From assembly GCA_031213475.1 (NCBI GenBank), contig JARUPZ010000002.1, positions 2,294,001 to 2,358,000 of the forward strand: 64,000 nt of DNA. Direction: 5' to 3'. The position numbers and the translations under genes are program-made. The DNA is from Nereocystis luetkeana (lineage: Eukaryota; Sar; Phaeophyceae; Laminariales; Laminariaceae). Each line of letters opens with the position of its first letter. The first letter of the stretch is position 1. The notes below the pieces were generated by a model. The model ran no database searches and was not told the DNA's origin. It worked only from the letters and a program-made list of their open reading frames with translations. Below, one piece after another: positions 10,709 to 22,003 of the stretch.

Positions 10709-12329
10709 TACTAGGTGTTGTTGCCATTGCTGCATGAACACATACAGACGCTATTAATAGTGGAAAGGTGCAGCACCAGGCAGCAGCAACAACAACGGCA
10801 GTAGAATCTGTACGTAGCGACCGCCTTTTTTCTGCTGTTGTACTATTAGTATTAATACAAGGTCGTCCATGAAGGAGTGTTCGGAGCGCGTTTTCGGTCT
10901 TCCTCCAGCGTGGTCTGAAGCAGACAGCAGTAGGACGATGTTGAAAAATGTCAAAACATATCATACGTACCCCTGCTGGCTGGCTCCATAGACATCGACC
11001 GTCTATTCATAGCGAACGTCGCGACGGTTCGATTGTTTGGTTGCCCGTGTATACAACCGCCGCGGGCGCTGTGTTCGCTGTGTTCATCTTCTCTGCATGG
11101 CGGCACGCAGACAGCACGCCAGCCGTTTCAGCCACCCTTGTAAACGCTCAGTACGTTCATCACGGGTGAAAGTTGCCGTCAAATGTCTGAAAGTACTCCG
11201 GGAAGAAAACCAACAACTCTCGGCGGTGAGGTGAGGTCGAGGTTTTCGCCGAACCCCCGCCTTTCGAAGTTTGCGTGAAATACGACCACGGTACGAGTAG
11301 TATACTTCGATACCGTGCTACCTTGATACGGGTTGGCCGGTGGCTTTCCTGAGGTTATCGACGAAGACATCAGCAGCAGGCGCCAAAGCCAAGCAGTAGG
11401 TTACTCACGGTGCGGGTTCGTATCAAGCACTAGGCGGTGATTTTTTGTGTTCTTGTGTTTTTTCTTCCCCCCACGGTTTGGTTGCTGGCCGTGCGTGGGT
11501 TCGTGCGCTCCAGGTATATAGAAGGACTCATGCAGGTTCCGTGATTTTTTCCTGTCTCTCGCCCGTCGCGTCCGGTGCGAATTCGGGCGCTCTCCACCGG
11601 AAAAATTGCATGCACCTGGGTGTGGCGTGTATAACTACGTACGTACAAGTACTGCTGCATATGCACCCAACTTTTTTTTTTATACCTTCGTCTTTTTTGT
11701 GGCCGAATCAACCTAAAATCACTGCCATATACCTTGTAGACCCAAAACGGGGGGGAAAGAAGGTTCCTAATGTATTTCCGGGGAATACAAATGTAGCATC
11801 GATGGAAAGGAAGCCTACCATCAACCGCAAGTTTACACAGACAACGTTTTCGGTTCACGCAACTGGGCAAATCCGATACGATGTACCTGGTATGGAATCT
11901 TTCGAAACGATATCCAACACTATTAATAGCGGGGAGCCGAAAAAATCGCATGCACCTACATAGTGCCGTATACAACAACTGCTGTGTATGCACCTACCTT
12001 TTTTTGTACCACTATTACTATACCAGGTATATAGTTGGTTGGCGCCTCGAGCCGACCCACCTTCTGGCGTTTTTTTTTTTTTTTTTTTTGCGTCGCCCGA
12101 AACGCGTGGGGAGTAGTAGGATATCGAATGAAAAGCGACTTCCATATACGAGGTACACTATACCTGGTATATGATACCGACAACAACAACAAAAAAACAA
12201 TCGATACTATTCCGATATGTGATAAATCGGAAGTTTTCGCTCAGCATCTCTCGGCTGGCTCTGCCCGAGTGCCACGCGTTTGTGAACGGGTTGGTAGCCA
12301 CGTTGCGAGTCGAGACGCGATTAAAACGC

Positions 12330-12330
12330 A

Positions 12331-12384
<54 letters not shown>

Positions 12385-12386
12385 AC
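12330..12386 (+). repeat. (CTG)n microsatellite
   Basis: About 19 CTG units with one TTG. Confidence 0.96.
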
Positions 12387-12780
12387 CACTGCTACTGCGT
12401 GCACTTGAAGCAGCAGGCTCGATCTGCGCCCAGCAGGCGGCACTCGCGTTTGCGTTGCTTGGAAGCACGACCGTGGAAACGCTATTAACAACTCAGTCGG
12501 TCAAACTCACGTCTGACGTCGTGGTGCTATTTTACAATGAAAAATAAAGCTCGTGCGTGTGTGCGATTCAGCACGTTCGTTCGCATGAAAGTGGTGCTTC
12601 GGCGGGCATGTGTTCATGTGCCGTCTTGCACGTCATGCCGTGTGGAACCCAGGTATAGCGACCGAACAACAGCCGAGAATTGCGGCGTTGTCACACGTCT
12701 TTTGTAGGAATACGTATCGCGCAACAGGACAGACAAGACCAATCGTGCTGCGCGCGCGTCCTACACTTCCCTCCCTGCGT

Positions 12781-12876
12781 TAACCCTTTTAGAACCGCAG
12801 TCCCGTTTTGGGGACAAAGTACGTGAGATTTGACTGGTTTGTCCCCAAAACGGGACTGCGGTTCTAAAGGGGTGAA
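12781..12876 (+). mobile_element. TIR-B copy 6
   Basis: One of the best-preserved copies. Arms pair with only one or two mismatches. Confidence 0.94.
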
Positions 12877-13220
12877 TTAGCTACGCTCGGGACACGTGCC
12901 GCGCCGGCTGAGCAGACTTTTTTTCGGCAGTCGATGCTGTCATCGTCAAAAACTTTCCAGTTTTCTCAACTAATAACTGCCGGTACCCGAAAAGTCTATA
13001 GCCCACCCACAGCTCACAGCCTCATTGATCCCCCAAAAAGGTTGCACTGTTCTTTCTGTATACGTGCAGTCAGTGGGTGCCCGGATTTAAGAGCGCCCGA
13101 GATAAGAGCATTAGGAGCGGTAAAATCGGCATGTTCCGCCTATTTAGGAGAAGCTACCAGGTATGTATCGTTGTGCAGTTTTAAGAGCGCCTGTGTTGGC
13201 TTGCCACGGGGCGCTCTTGA

Positions 13221-13320
13221 TTGACCCTGTTCGGACGGTGGCCCCGTTTTGAGCACAAGCCACTCGAATTCGATATTGCTCGTCCCAAAAACGGGACTGA
13301 TGTATGCCCGAAAAGGGTTA
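13221..13320 (+). mobile_element. TIR-B copy 7
   Basis: Diverged copy (ttcggacggtggcccc) immediately followed by TIR-A copy 4. Confidence 0.8.
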
Positions 13321-13427
13321 ATACGGGGAACCATAGTTAATAGGACCTACGGTATACACAAAAACCTATATATATATCCCTATTTTTACCAACAATATTT
13401 GGTCCTATTAACTATGGTCCCCCGTAA
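13321..13427 (+). mobile_element. TIR-A copy 4
   Basis: Forward copy abutting the right end of a TIR-B element. The left end is slightly degraded (taatacggggaacc). The right end is intact and followed by TA. Confidence 0.92.
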
Positions 13428-13831
13428 TAGTATCTAGGGGTACCCACTGCTGTATTGGACCGTACTCGTCAAATTACATCCAACACAAGCAGGGTCAACA
13501 GCCCCACTGATTTGCCTGAGGGGGCTATAGGCGCACCGCTCTTCTATTTGTTGAAATGGACTCGTCAAGTCACAATATCGAGCGCAGAGGGTCCGTACAT
13601 GCTTTATTTATTATTATTATTTTTTTTTCCCCTTGGAACACTACTGTGTGTGTACGAAGCGGGCGACACTACCGGGCATGTGCACTGCAGTCTGCTGCTG
13701 TGCTTTGCAAAGTAACGGGGCGGAACGTACTGGTATTACTATTGTTCATAGTAGTAGTACTCATAACCGAATACGGTTCAGTGAAAATAAAGGGAGGCAT
13801 GCTTTTTTTACTCTACCGGGGGTGGTGAGTA

Positions 13832-13854
13832 CCCCCCCCCCCCCCCCCCCCCCC
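13832..13854 (+). repeat. Poly(C) tract
   Basis: 23 C after ggtggtgagta. The preceding gagta recalls the end of the poly(C)-tailed family, but no body is recognisable. Confidence 0.95.
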
Positions 13855-13996
13855 AGTAATATTTGTGTTGAGTGCAAGGGGGAGACTTGCCGCCGCTGCT
13901 GCTCAGACGCGTTGGCCGCAGTCTAGTCAACAACGAAACGGCACCTCCCGCCGCTTTTACGTCTGAATGCCGACGACACTCTTCTCTTCTATTCTC

Positions 13997-14043
13997 TTTT
14001 TTTTTTTTTTCTTCTTTCTTTTTTTTTTTTTTCTTTTTTTTCT
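13997..14043 (+). repeat. T-rich tract
   Basis: Almost pure T with four C and no longer period. Confidence 0.95.
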
Positions 14044-15339
14044 TGGGCACTACGTACAGCTCAACGGAAACCCTCTCCTGTTGTACTCGTACGCGCAGCA
14101 AGCAGCAGCTGGCAACACGCGACACCTGACGAAAAAAAAATCGCCGCTACTGCTGTTCTCCCGAGTTGAGTAGATTTGGTGCATGCCGCGTGCGTTTTCG
14201 CTACGTACCTGTTTTAGGTGCTATTTGTATGATGCATTCATTACTACAGTAGGCTATTGTGGTTACTACAGTAGGCTATTGTGGATGTTGCCACCCCCGG
14301 GGTTTAGACGCTCATGTGTTTCCAGGGGCAGCGAACGAGTTCGAAACGTACCAGGTGGGATATGATACGAAAGGGTAGGCAAAGACAGATGCCATGTGTA
14401 CATAGAGGAAACTGGCTCGTTCCGGCGCGTCAAGGCCTCCTGCGGCCTTTCACTTCTTTAGAGTGCGGTGGGCGGTCAGTCTAAAGGCACAAACACGGGG
14501 TTCCCTTTTATATTCGCTTTTTTGTTGACAAGGGTCATCGACCATGGGATCGAGCCGCGGTCTCCTAGCCTCTTTGTTGACGGGGGGCGAGACGGTCACG
14601 CCCCCTCTTGGCCTGAATACACCGATCTTAGTGTACTGTAGTGAGTGTGGGTGGTTCGTCAAAAGGGATCCAACCGCGGTCTCCTGTAGCATATTTGGAT
14701 GCCAGTCGAGGGGCGGAGTGAACACTCCCTCTACAGCTTATTGGTATATATTGTTATTATTATTATTATTAGTCGAGCCGGTGTGTGACGATGCCGCCCT
14801 TTCTGCGACATCTTCCTCCTCCGTGCACGCACGAGTGTCCGGTCGCATTCTGTCCCTCAATGTAAATGCGACGGAGTTTGCTTTTGGCTGCCCACCACCA
14901 CCACCACCACCACGACCGCCACCACGGTCCAATCAATACATAGTGCAGCTCAACCACCCAGCTGTAATAGTCGGCACGGTCTGGAATATTTAAGCGGTGA
15001 CTGCGTTGACTGCTGACCATCACACATCACCACACCACCACCACTACCGAAACACCACCGACGTCCGATGCATTGTGCAGCTCGACCACCGACGTGCTTT
15101 TCTAGGCGTAGCGGGTTGTTTTTTTTTGTACACCTGTAGCAGTCGTTTTTGCGGTAGCCAGCGGAAAGTTGGATGCATCGATCTGAGATGCGGCACGCTA
15201 ATACTGTGGTATTTCATTTTTTTTTATACATGCCAGGTATAGAAGTGTCAACGATAGTCGTCTGTTTTCAACCCATTTGTCTCTCGGGAGCGCCACGTAC
15301 AACGACCAAACAAACCCGAAGCATGGTTACAACCCTGTA

Positions 15340-15455
15340 TACACGATAAACATGAGGGCAAATTCATAAACACCGGGGGGGAGGGGAATGGAACGCACCT
15401 GTGACCACGGCTTGTTGCCCACGGAGCTGGAAAGTACAAACGATGGATGGTTAAA
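15340..15455 (-). repeat. Dispersed repeat D, copy 1
   Basis: Minus strand contains ctttccagctccgtgggcaa, caagccgtggtcacaggtgc and a C-rich end. Shared with 19.6 and 30.4 kb. Confidence 0.7.
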
Positions 15456-15479
15456 AAGAAAAAAAAGAACAGGGTGAGC

Positions 15480-15548
15480 AGGCTGCGGCGAAGACGTCAG
15501 CAGACGGCACTTTCACCCCTTGACAGACAGCAAATTTCCCTCACTTTC
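15480..15548 (+). repeat. Low-copy repeat shared with 19512-19576
   Basis: gacgtcagcagacggcactt, tcaccccttgacagacagca. The same block occurs just before repeat D copy 2. Confidence 0.65.
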
Positions 15549-15812
15549 CTGGACTGACGCCAAATTACTAGGGTTTAGTACGGAACACCCGGCTCTACGC
15601 CCTTGACCGGTGCACGTTTTCCCTTGACTGATGGGTCTGGACTGACGCCAAATTACTAGGGTTTAGTACGGAACACCCGGCTCTACGCCCTTGACCGGTG
15701 CACGTTTTCCCTTGACTGATGGGTCTGGACTGACGCCAATCACTAGGGCTTAGTGCGGAACACTCGGCTCTATGCCCTTGACGGGTGTACGTTTCTCCTT
15801 GACTCACCGGTC
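15549..15812 (+). repeat. Three-copy 88-bp tandem repeat
   Basis: Units start at 15549, 15637 and 15725 (ctggactgacgccaa). The first two are identical by eye. The third has scattered changes. Minus-strand ORF across it is a by-product of the 88-bp period. Confidence 0.9.
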
Positions 15813-15897
15813 TCCCGACACTGCTGTTGGTTTACGGAGTTTCGAGGAACATCATGATATCATGCTGTGAATATTTTTCATAACTCCCTGCAGTGAG

Positions 15898-15934
<37 letters not shown>
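15898..15934 (+). repeat. (TTG)n microsatellite
   Basis: 12 TTG units abutting a (CA)n-ended element fragment, an association also seen at 1.3 kb. Confidence 0.96.
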
Positions 15935-15936
15935 CT

Positions 15937-16012
15937 TCACGTTAAATCGTCCTTTCTACCCAGCTTCATCAGTACACCCAGTGTCCGTCCTGATTCCCTA
16001 TCCTAGAGAGTG
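15937..16012 (+). repeat. (CA)n-ended dispersed element, fragment
   Basis: tcttcacgttaaatcgtcct, ttctacccagcttcatcagt, acacccagtgtccgtcctga, directly after a (TTG)n tract. Confidence 0.65.
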
Positions 16013-16517
16013 CCCGGTATTAAATAGGCCTTTACCTCTACACGTAATCCAGCGGCACCGGGTGGCTTTTGAGTGTGGCCGGGTGTTGCAATCGTCGTGT
16101 TTCCCCCCCCCACGTTTTTGTGTTGTTGTTGTTGTTGTCGTTGTTGTCGGTTTTGTTGTTGATTGTTTTTGTTGTAGTTTGTTGTTGTCTTTTCTCCTTC
16201 AATTTCAAGCTGTCTCTTCTCCTTCAATTCAAAGTACACCGAGTTGCTGCCGCATGTGGCGGGATGCTGCAATCGCCTTGTGTGTTTTTCCTGTTGTTTC
16301 TATGGTGTTTTTTCTTTTCGTCTTCTTACCTTTTCTTGTCGCCTCAGTTCCAATAGCGTTCCTGGTATGCATGATACATCACACACCTCTCTGTAGCGCA
16401 ATAGAAGGACCTCTGGGTATTCATAGCACTACAAATAACGTTCCTTACATTGCGGGACATTATACGGTAGCCACGACGCGCGCTCGATAGGGGTACGTAC
16501 ATCAACGCGTTTCGGCC

Positions 16518-16699
16518 TTAAGCCTTTTAGTACCGCAGTCTCGTTTTGGGGGCAAACTACTTAGCATTTGAGTGGATTGTCCCCAAAACGGGACGGCGGC
16601 TCTAAAAGGGTCAAGACTGCAGGCCCATTGTGCGGACGGAACATTCGAAATTTGACTCAGGAGCAGCATAGAGCAGTGCAGTACTGAAAGGGTGAATTA
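16518..16699 (+). mobile_element. TIR-B copies 8 and 9, adjacent
   Basis: A well-kept copy (16518-16613) followed by a decayed one (16614-16699) that shares only ends and the gcggac centre. Confidence 0.8.
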
Positions 16700-17055
16700 A
16701 CCCCCGAAGGGCAAAAACTGCACTCCCGTTTCGAGGACGACCCACTCAAAATTGTAAATTATAAGTAGTTTGTCCCCGAAACGGGACTGATTGTCAGTAA
16801 TTTGCCTCCGAAACGGGACTGATTTTAAGTAGTTTGTCCCGAAAACGGGACTGGTTGTAAGTAGTTTGTCCCCAAAATGGGACTCTGATTCTAAGTAGTT
16901 TGTTTCCAAAACGGGACTGATTTAAAGTCCCCAAAACGGGAATGATTCCAAGTAGTTTGTCCCCACAACGGGACTGATTCCATTTCGTTTGTCCCCACAA
17001 CGGGACTGATTTAAGTAGTTTGCCCCCAAAACGGGTCTGCAGTCCTTTTAGGGGG
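16697..17055 (+). mobile_element. TIR-B copy 10, expanded into a minisatellite
   Basis: Left arm, then nine repeats of a ~30-bp unit (TTTGTCCCCAAAACGGGACT plus GATTCTAAGTAG), then the right end ctgcagtccttttaggggg. The core of the element has expanded between its own termini. Confidence 0.88.
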
Positions 17056-17278
17056 CACTTTTTTTGGTCGATCGAGGCTACTCAACTGAGGGACTTGGCC
17101 GGATGCGTGGTATATCTGTGGTGTATTTGTATGATATTGTTCGATCATTTTCTGATACACGGAGGTTCTCGGCTAAAGAATTTCCAGGCATGATGCCCCA
17201 GCATGAATTGTTGCAATATTTTTCGCCATGCATCTATTAACATTAAGAAAGAGGCCATGGTAAATGTTCATCAGCCCA

Positions 17279-17519
17279 ACCCTTTTTGTTTTCAAAGTAG
17301 CACACCAATCCTGTTTCGGGGGGAGAAACCACTCAAATTCTTAAGGAGCCTGTCCCCTATTATACGGGACTACCGCGGCCGTAAAAGTTTTTCTTGCGTC
17401 AAAATCGTTTTCTAACCCGTGTAGAACTTAAGACCCGCAGTCCCGTTTTGTGAACAATCCAGCTAAATTGTAAGTATTATAGTTTGCCCACAAAACGGGA
17501 CTGCAGTACTAAAAGGGTC
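17279..17519 (+). mobile_element. TIR-B copies 11 and 12
   Basis: A diverged copy (17279-17391) and a clearer one (17413-17519) whose centre is lengthened to gtaagtattatag. Confidence 0.78.
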
Positions 17520-17753
17520 AGATGAGGAGCCTCAGAACATTTAGGGGCTACGAGTACGAGCCCTGTCGTGGTCAGCTAGCGTCGCGGGTGGTCCTGGGAA
17601 TGCCTTCGTGTTTCACGGTGTTGTTATCGGGAAGTATCGGGGCCCTGGAATATCGCATCGACCTTTGTGCCGTCATTTCCCCTCAAAAGTCAGTTGTCGC
17701 GGTGACTTGCAGAGCTCATTGAGTACGGAACCTGGTACAGCGATAATAAGTGA

Positions 17754-18295
17754 GCCCTTTTACCGGACCCTTACCCTCTTTTGAAGGGATACTATTACGG
17801 GGGACCCTAGTAAATAGGGTTACACAAAAAAACCTGTATATTTCGCTATTTTTTACTAACAATATTTGGTCCTATTTACTCTGGCCCCCCGTGAATAACC
17901 CTCTTTTAAGAGATCCTCGCCCCCTCTGAGGGACCGTAGGCCCCTTTTAAGGGATCCTAGCCTCCTTTTAAGGGACCCTATCCCCTTTTCAAGGCCCTTT
18001 TCAAGGGACGCTAAGCCTCATTTGAGGGAATCTAGCTCCTTTTATAGGCGTACTAGGCTCCTCGTAAGGGACACTTTTTCAAAGGGATACTATTGTAAAG
18101 CCCCTTTTATAGCGCGCAATACTCGCGCTCTTTTAAGGGACACTAGACCCCATTTAAAGGAACCTAGCCTCTTTTTAAGGGACCCTAGTCCTCTTTGAAG
18201 GAAACCTAGCCCCCTCCAAAGCGATACTGGCCCTCTTTTACGCGACACTAGGCCCCGTTTGAGGGACCCTAGCCCCTTGTAAGAGGCGTTCGGAA
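17754..18295 (+). repeat. Degenerate CCCTTTTAAGGGACCCTAG minisatellite
   Basis: About twenty 22-28-bp units, each with a small palindromic CCTTTTAAGGG core, interrupted by TIR-A copy 5. Confidence 0.85.
17795..17895 (+). mobile_element. TIR-A copy 5, inside a minisatellite
   Basis: Forward copy with a small internal deletion (gtaaatagggttacac). It is inserted into the CCCTTTTAAGGGA tandem array, so the array is older than the insertion. Confidence 0.88.
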
Positions 18296-18807
18296 TCGGA
18301 GGTCACTTATTCACCATCGCCCCTTGTCAACAGATGGTACCGGCCCCTTACAGTCAGTTTGTGGGCAGAAAATTGATGTCAATTACTTAATACCTGCAAT
18401 GCTACCGTTTACCATCCAAAAGGTACACCCCTCAAAGGGGCTAGATACCTACAGTTAGTACCTTTTTTTGGCGCGCTCCTAACATTCGTACAACTTGAGG
18501 ACTGCACCGACATTTTGGGCGCGTATCACTTGGAATTACTGCAGTCTCGAATATTTTTTCCTGTACAGTAATGGGGCATCAAGAGGGTCCGGATTGCGGG
18601 GATGCAAGGATCGTTTTGGGTGTCAACCATTTTGGGGTCCAAGGTACAATAGTGGCGGCCCCTGTGTAGTGTCTGTATTGCATGCGCCAGGCATCAATAC
18701 CGGAACTCTAGCGGTAACCGGCAGTGCTCCCTCCGCGCACGGCCACATTGGTTAAATCCCCATCTGTGCCAAGCGGCTTCACCGGTGATATAGCAGGCAG
18801 CCGGCAA

Positions 18808-19062
18808 CTATTGACGCTCAAAATCGGGAGTAGAATATGGAGGGACAACTGCGGTATCTACAACTCTGTCAGGAAGTGTAAATACCGTTTGTAGATCAAA
18901 ATTTGATCCAAGCGGTCCTTCTGTTTGTGGACTGCGAGCAGTATGATCTATGGTTTCTGAAGACACCGGTGCGTCAGACAGCTCGAGTTGGTCCCACCTT
19001 TCACGCAGGCCATCAATTTCTTTCCTTGCAGTGAGGGTGGGGCACGAGCTTTTTTTGCTTCC
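18808..19062 (-). pseudogene. Coding-like open frame without start, no family recognised
   Basis: 84 codons open to a TAG. The composition looks like real protein (KEIDGLRERWDQLELSD, then TVFTLPDRVVDTAVVPPY, TPDFERQ). A possible acceptor (ccctcactgcaag) lies near its 5' side. Downstream, other frames also hold short protein-like pieces (TPKTILASPQSG), suggesting a frameshifted relic. It could be a last exon of a small gene or a decayed transposon ORF. Confidence 0.3.
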
Positions 19063-19106
19063 CTACGATGGCCTGCACGCGGGCGGCAGCTCTCGGTTTT
19101 CGCCTA

Positions 19107-19218
19107 TTACGGGGGGCCATAGTTAACAGGACCAAATATTGTTAGTAAAAATGGTCAAACATATACCTGGTAGGTTTTTATGTGTACCATAGGCCCTGTT
19201 AACTATGGTCCCCCGTAA
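19107..19218 (-). mobile_element. TIR-A copy 6, with TACCTGGTA insertion
   Basis: Reverse copy. Where other copies read aaacataTAggttttt it reads aaacataTACCTGGTAggttttt. TA flanks on both sides (ccTA...TAgt). Confidence 0.92.
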
Positions 19219-19601
19219 TAGTGTGGCTTGATGCCGGCCACAAACGCCTTTGTTTTCTTCTTCCTTCTTTTTTTCTTGCTGGAGCCCCGAAAAGACGGTG
19301 ATAGATAATGGCCCTCTTCTGACTTCAGGAGGGAAATGATGACGGTGATAAGTGATGATTTAGCAGCACCGCCCACTGCGTAATTGGGGGGGGGGGGGAG
19401 ATACTACAACATGGTGTCCGAGGTCTGCCTTGCAAGGAAAGGAGTCGTGGGACACGGGCGCGCGTTTGCGCGACGTTTTCTAATGATACCCTTGCTGGTC
19501 GGCGCTCGCACTGCTCGTCACAGACGTCAGGAGACAGCACTTTCACCCTTAAACAGACAGCAACTTTGCCTTCGGACACCTTTTTTTTTTTTTTTTTTTC
19601 T

Positions 19602-19745
19602 TGTTTAATCATCACTTTTACTTTCCAGCCTATAACTTGTACGTAGGAGGTTTTACCCTCGGCGATCTTCTGGACAAGCCGTGGTCACAGGTGTCGTCCC
19701 TTCTCCCCCCCGGTACGTGCCTTTTTTTTGTCGCGCATAGGGTTC
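19602..19745 (+). repeat. Dispersed repeat D, copy 2
   Basis: atcacttttactttccagcc, cttctggacaagccgtggtc, acagg..., cccccccggtacgtgcc, tcgcgcatag. Confidence 0.75.
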
Positions 19746-19849
19746 AGCATTCCCACTGCTCGTCGATTTTCCTCGGATGTAGCTAGCTCACGCTCTCGCG
19801 CTTTCCGCTGCTCCTTTTTTTTTGTGCAAGAAGAAGTCCCTACGAGCAT

Positions 19850-19928
19850 GCACTCGGTGAGACTTGAACCCACGAAATTGATCTTGATAGGCACGCGGAC
19901 CACCTACCGGAGCAGATTATATGAGCAC
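19850..19928 (-). other. tRNA-like segment (pseudo-tRNA or SINE head)
   Basis: Minus strand: a T-arm with five pairs (gtggg ttcaagt ctcac) and an acceptor stem GTGCTCA/CGAGTGC pairing at six of seven positions. The D-arm is weak and no 5-bp anticodon stem forms, so it is not a functional tRNA. Internal pol III A/B boxes could be partly kept. Confidence 0.4.
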
Positions 19929-20129
19929 CCTGGTACATGAAGTATGCTATACCTGGTATACTACAGTATGGTGTAATACACCCAAATGGCTTTCGCTTTT
20001 CCGGACGGGGTGGGAGCACAGGTGTCACATGATTCGTCTACAGCCTAGCAGTATCCATCTTCTCTACGGTAGTGATCGTTTGCCGGAGCAAATTGTGAGT
20101 TCGTAGTCTCTGCTGTTTATTGTTAGGGT

Positions 20130-20196
20130 AACGGGGGACCATAGTAAATGGGGACCTACGGTAAAGACACAAACCTATACATTTACCTAATTTTGC
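20130..20196 (+). mobile_element. TIR-A copy 7a, right half missing
   Basis: The left half of a forward copy ends at ttttgc where copy 7b begins. The right half is absent. It looks like a nested insertion followed by loss. Confidence 0.8.
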
Positions 20197-20198
20197 TA

Positions 20199-20303
20199 TT
20201 ACGGGAGACCGTAGTTAGTAGGACCTATGGTCCACGCAAAAACCTATATATTTACCTTTTTTTACTCTCAATATTCGGTCCTGTATACTATGGTCCCCCG
20301 TAA
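20199..20303 (+). mobile_element. TIR-A copy 7b
   Basis: Full forward copy inserted into copy 7a. Flanks TA (gcTA...TAgt). One inner TIR mismatch (gggagaccgtag). Confidence 0.9.
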
Positions 20304-20466
20304 TAGTAGTACAGCAGTATGTATGACCCTTGTGAGACCAGGTGCGACGACGAGAAGGAACACACCTTGAGAGGTTCGGTCTCGTGAACCATCGAGGGCA
20401 AAAAAGGCGACCTGCAGCACGAGTATCATACCGTATATGCACCTCGTACTGTACACGCTAGAGATT

Positions 20467-20581
20467 ACCCTTTTCGGGCAAACTTCGGTATACAGTTTTG
20501 GGCACACACCACTCTAATTCTTGTTCTAAGTAGTTTGTCCCCGAAACGGCACTGACTGCAGTTTTTTGCCCGAAAAGGGTC
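20467..20581 (+). mobile_element. TIR-B copy 13
   Basis: Outer arms changed to acccttttcgggcaaact and its inverse. It contains one minisatellite-type ttctaagtagtttgtcccc unit, an intermediate toward the expanded copies. Confidence 0.8.
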
Positions 20582-21831
20582 AAGATGGCACACCCCCCGC
20601 GTCGATTTTTGTAGCCCATTTTTTCCGAACAAGGGAGGGAGCATATACTTGAGGCCGCACGCGACGGGCGAAAGTGGTGGTTTTGGAAATAGGAGCTACC
20701 GTACGTACAACCTGGTATGAAGTATTATACCCCAGGGTATGATACATGTTTTCGAGGTCTGACCGTAGACGCGCCCGCTCGGTAGTCACGTGTGCACTTT
20801 TCCAGTTTTTGAGAATACAACGTGGAAATGACTCCCAGGTTTTGGGTACTAAGGGTACGCTATGCGTACCAGGTATGCATCATCCTATTAATATTATATC
20901 TCAGTACGTACCGCCGTTTTTTTTTTCATGTTTTTTGTTTTCACCAACACGAGGCCGGTACTGTATGCCGCTGAGATGTTGTTGATGCTCTTGGTGGCCT
21001 CTTTTCGTCTGTCTCTCGAACCTCGAACGGGTTTGCGTACGTGAAATGCTATTGTAGGTGGAAGAGTTGAAAGGTCTTTGCGGTACATACTACCTGGTAC
21101 TCTTTATACTATATATACCGACCGCTCTTTCACCTATAAATATAGCGACCGCTTTTTTATTTTTTTATCCAGTTGGGAACGACCGTAGTATTGTATGGCA
21201 TAGTGTTACACATGGCGTGATTCGGTGTCAGCCTCACGAGAGGGCAGGCCTCCCTCCGAACCCCTGCCCTGTGCACGGCCTTTTCGCCTTTCTTTGGCAT
21301 TTGGCCGGAGCGGAACTGGGGGGCGGGATAATGTCTGCAAGTTTCGCACCCGGCGGCCCCAGGTGAAAGTTTTCCGGCGCACGTATTGCGTGTGTAGTAT
21401 GTCTTAAGATCCGATGTTTTTACGGCTCACGGCTGTCGATAATACGGGCTGAACGCCTGTGGTCTGTGGCTTCTCCGGCGGTGACGATCAGTTACGTACG
21501 TACCAGGTATACACCAGGTACATATATGCTGCCATAATTTTGACGCTTTTCTTTGCCACGTACGTACGTACGTACATCCCGAGTATCATTTTTATAATAT
21601 TCAAAAACAATACCTGGTAGCTGTGAGATCGTGGATTTGGTCGAAACTCATCTTTTGCAAGCCATGTGTGATGCATCGATCGCGCGGACTACCGTACGGG
21701 TTTTACGTGTACACCCTGCAAAGCTTATCCTACTCCATAACTACGTGCACAGCAGCAAGTTTGTGAATCATGCACGCCACCTCCTCGAACGGATGGCAGA
21801 TCTACTGCCGTTGAAGATCATCTACCGGGTA
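20582..21831. other. No gene seen
   Basis: Only TACCWGGTA motifs, a TACGTACGTACGTACGTACA tract (about 21558) and unique-looking sequence. Confidence 0.5.
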
Positions 21832-21930
21832 TTACGGAGAGCCATCGTACACACAAACACCTATATTTTCGAGTATTTTTACGAAGCAAATTCGGTCCCA
21901 ATTACTATTGATCGATGCGTTCCCCTGTAA
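21832..21930 (+). mobile_element. TIR-A copy 8, decayed
   Basis: Only outer bases (attacgga...cctgtaa) and core traces (cacctatattttcgagtattttta) remain. The inner TIR is badly eroded. Confidence 0.7.
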
Positions 21931-22003
21931 CTGGTACTATTCAATAGATCGTTAGGGATCCTTTCCTTACTACTGTCGTGAAATATTTCACGGGGTCTGT
22001 GTA

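Larger units (their letters stand above)
10373..12780. other. No gene seen
   Basis: CTG arrays give glutamine-, serine- or leucine-rich frames on several strands at once, the sign of shadows. Both strands are open at 11430-11993 but neither translation has a domain. A T20 tract lies at 12070. Confidence 0.55.
13428..15339. other. No gene seen
   Basis: Holds poly(C) and T-rich tracts, a two-copy accgcggtctcct block (about 14555 and 14675), (ACC)n at 14890-14925 and duplicated ctacagtaggctattgtgg (14240-14285). Confidence 0.55.

Noticed and set aside
10346-10741. Alanine/serine/leucine-rich frames at CTG arrays (also about 9.7-10.0, 12.0-12.5 and 27.1-27.6 kb)
   Set aside because: Several frames on both strands are open at once, which is what triplet repeats produce. 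No unique protein-like sequence adjoins.
11430-11993. 187-codon minus frame and 172-codon + frame over the same DNA
   Set aside because: Both strands open, no domain in either, and common repeat motifs (TACCTGGTA, TATTAATA) inside.
14544-14993. 149-codon + frame with MGSSRGLLASLL start
   Set aside because: Contains a duplicated accgcggtctcc repeat and a TTA/ACC microsatellite. No domain or splice context.
16740-17040. Coding repeats (QSRFGDKLL-like) in the TIR-B array
   Set aside because: The apparent protein repeat follows the ~30-bp period. It is short, interrupted and matches no family.
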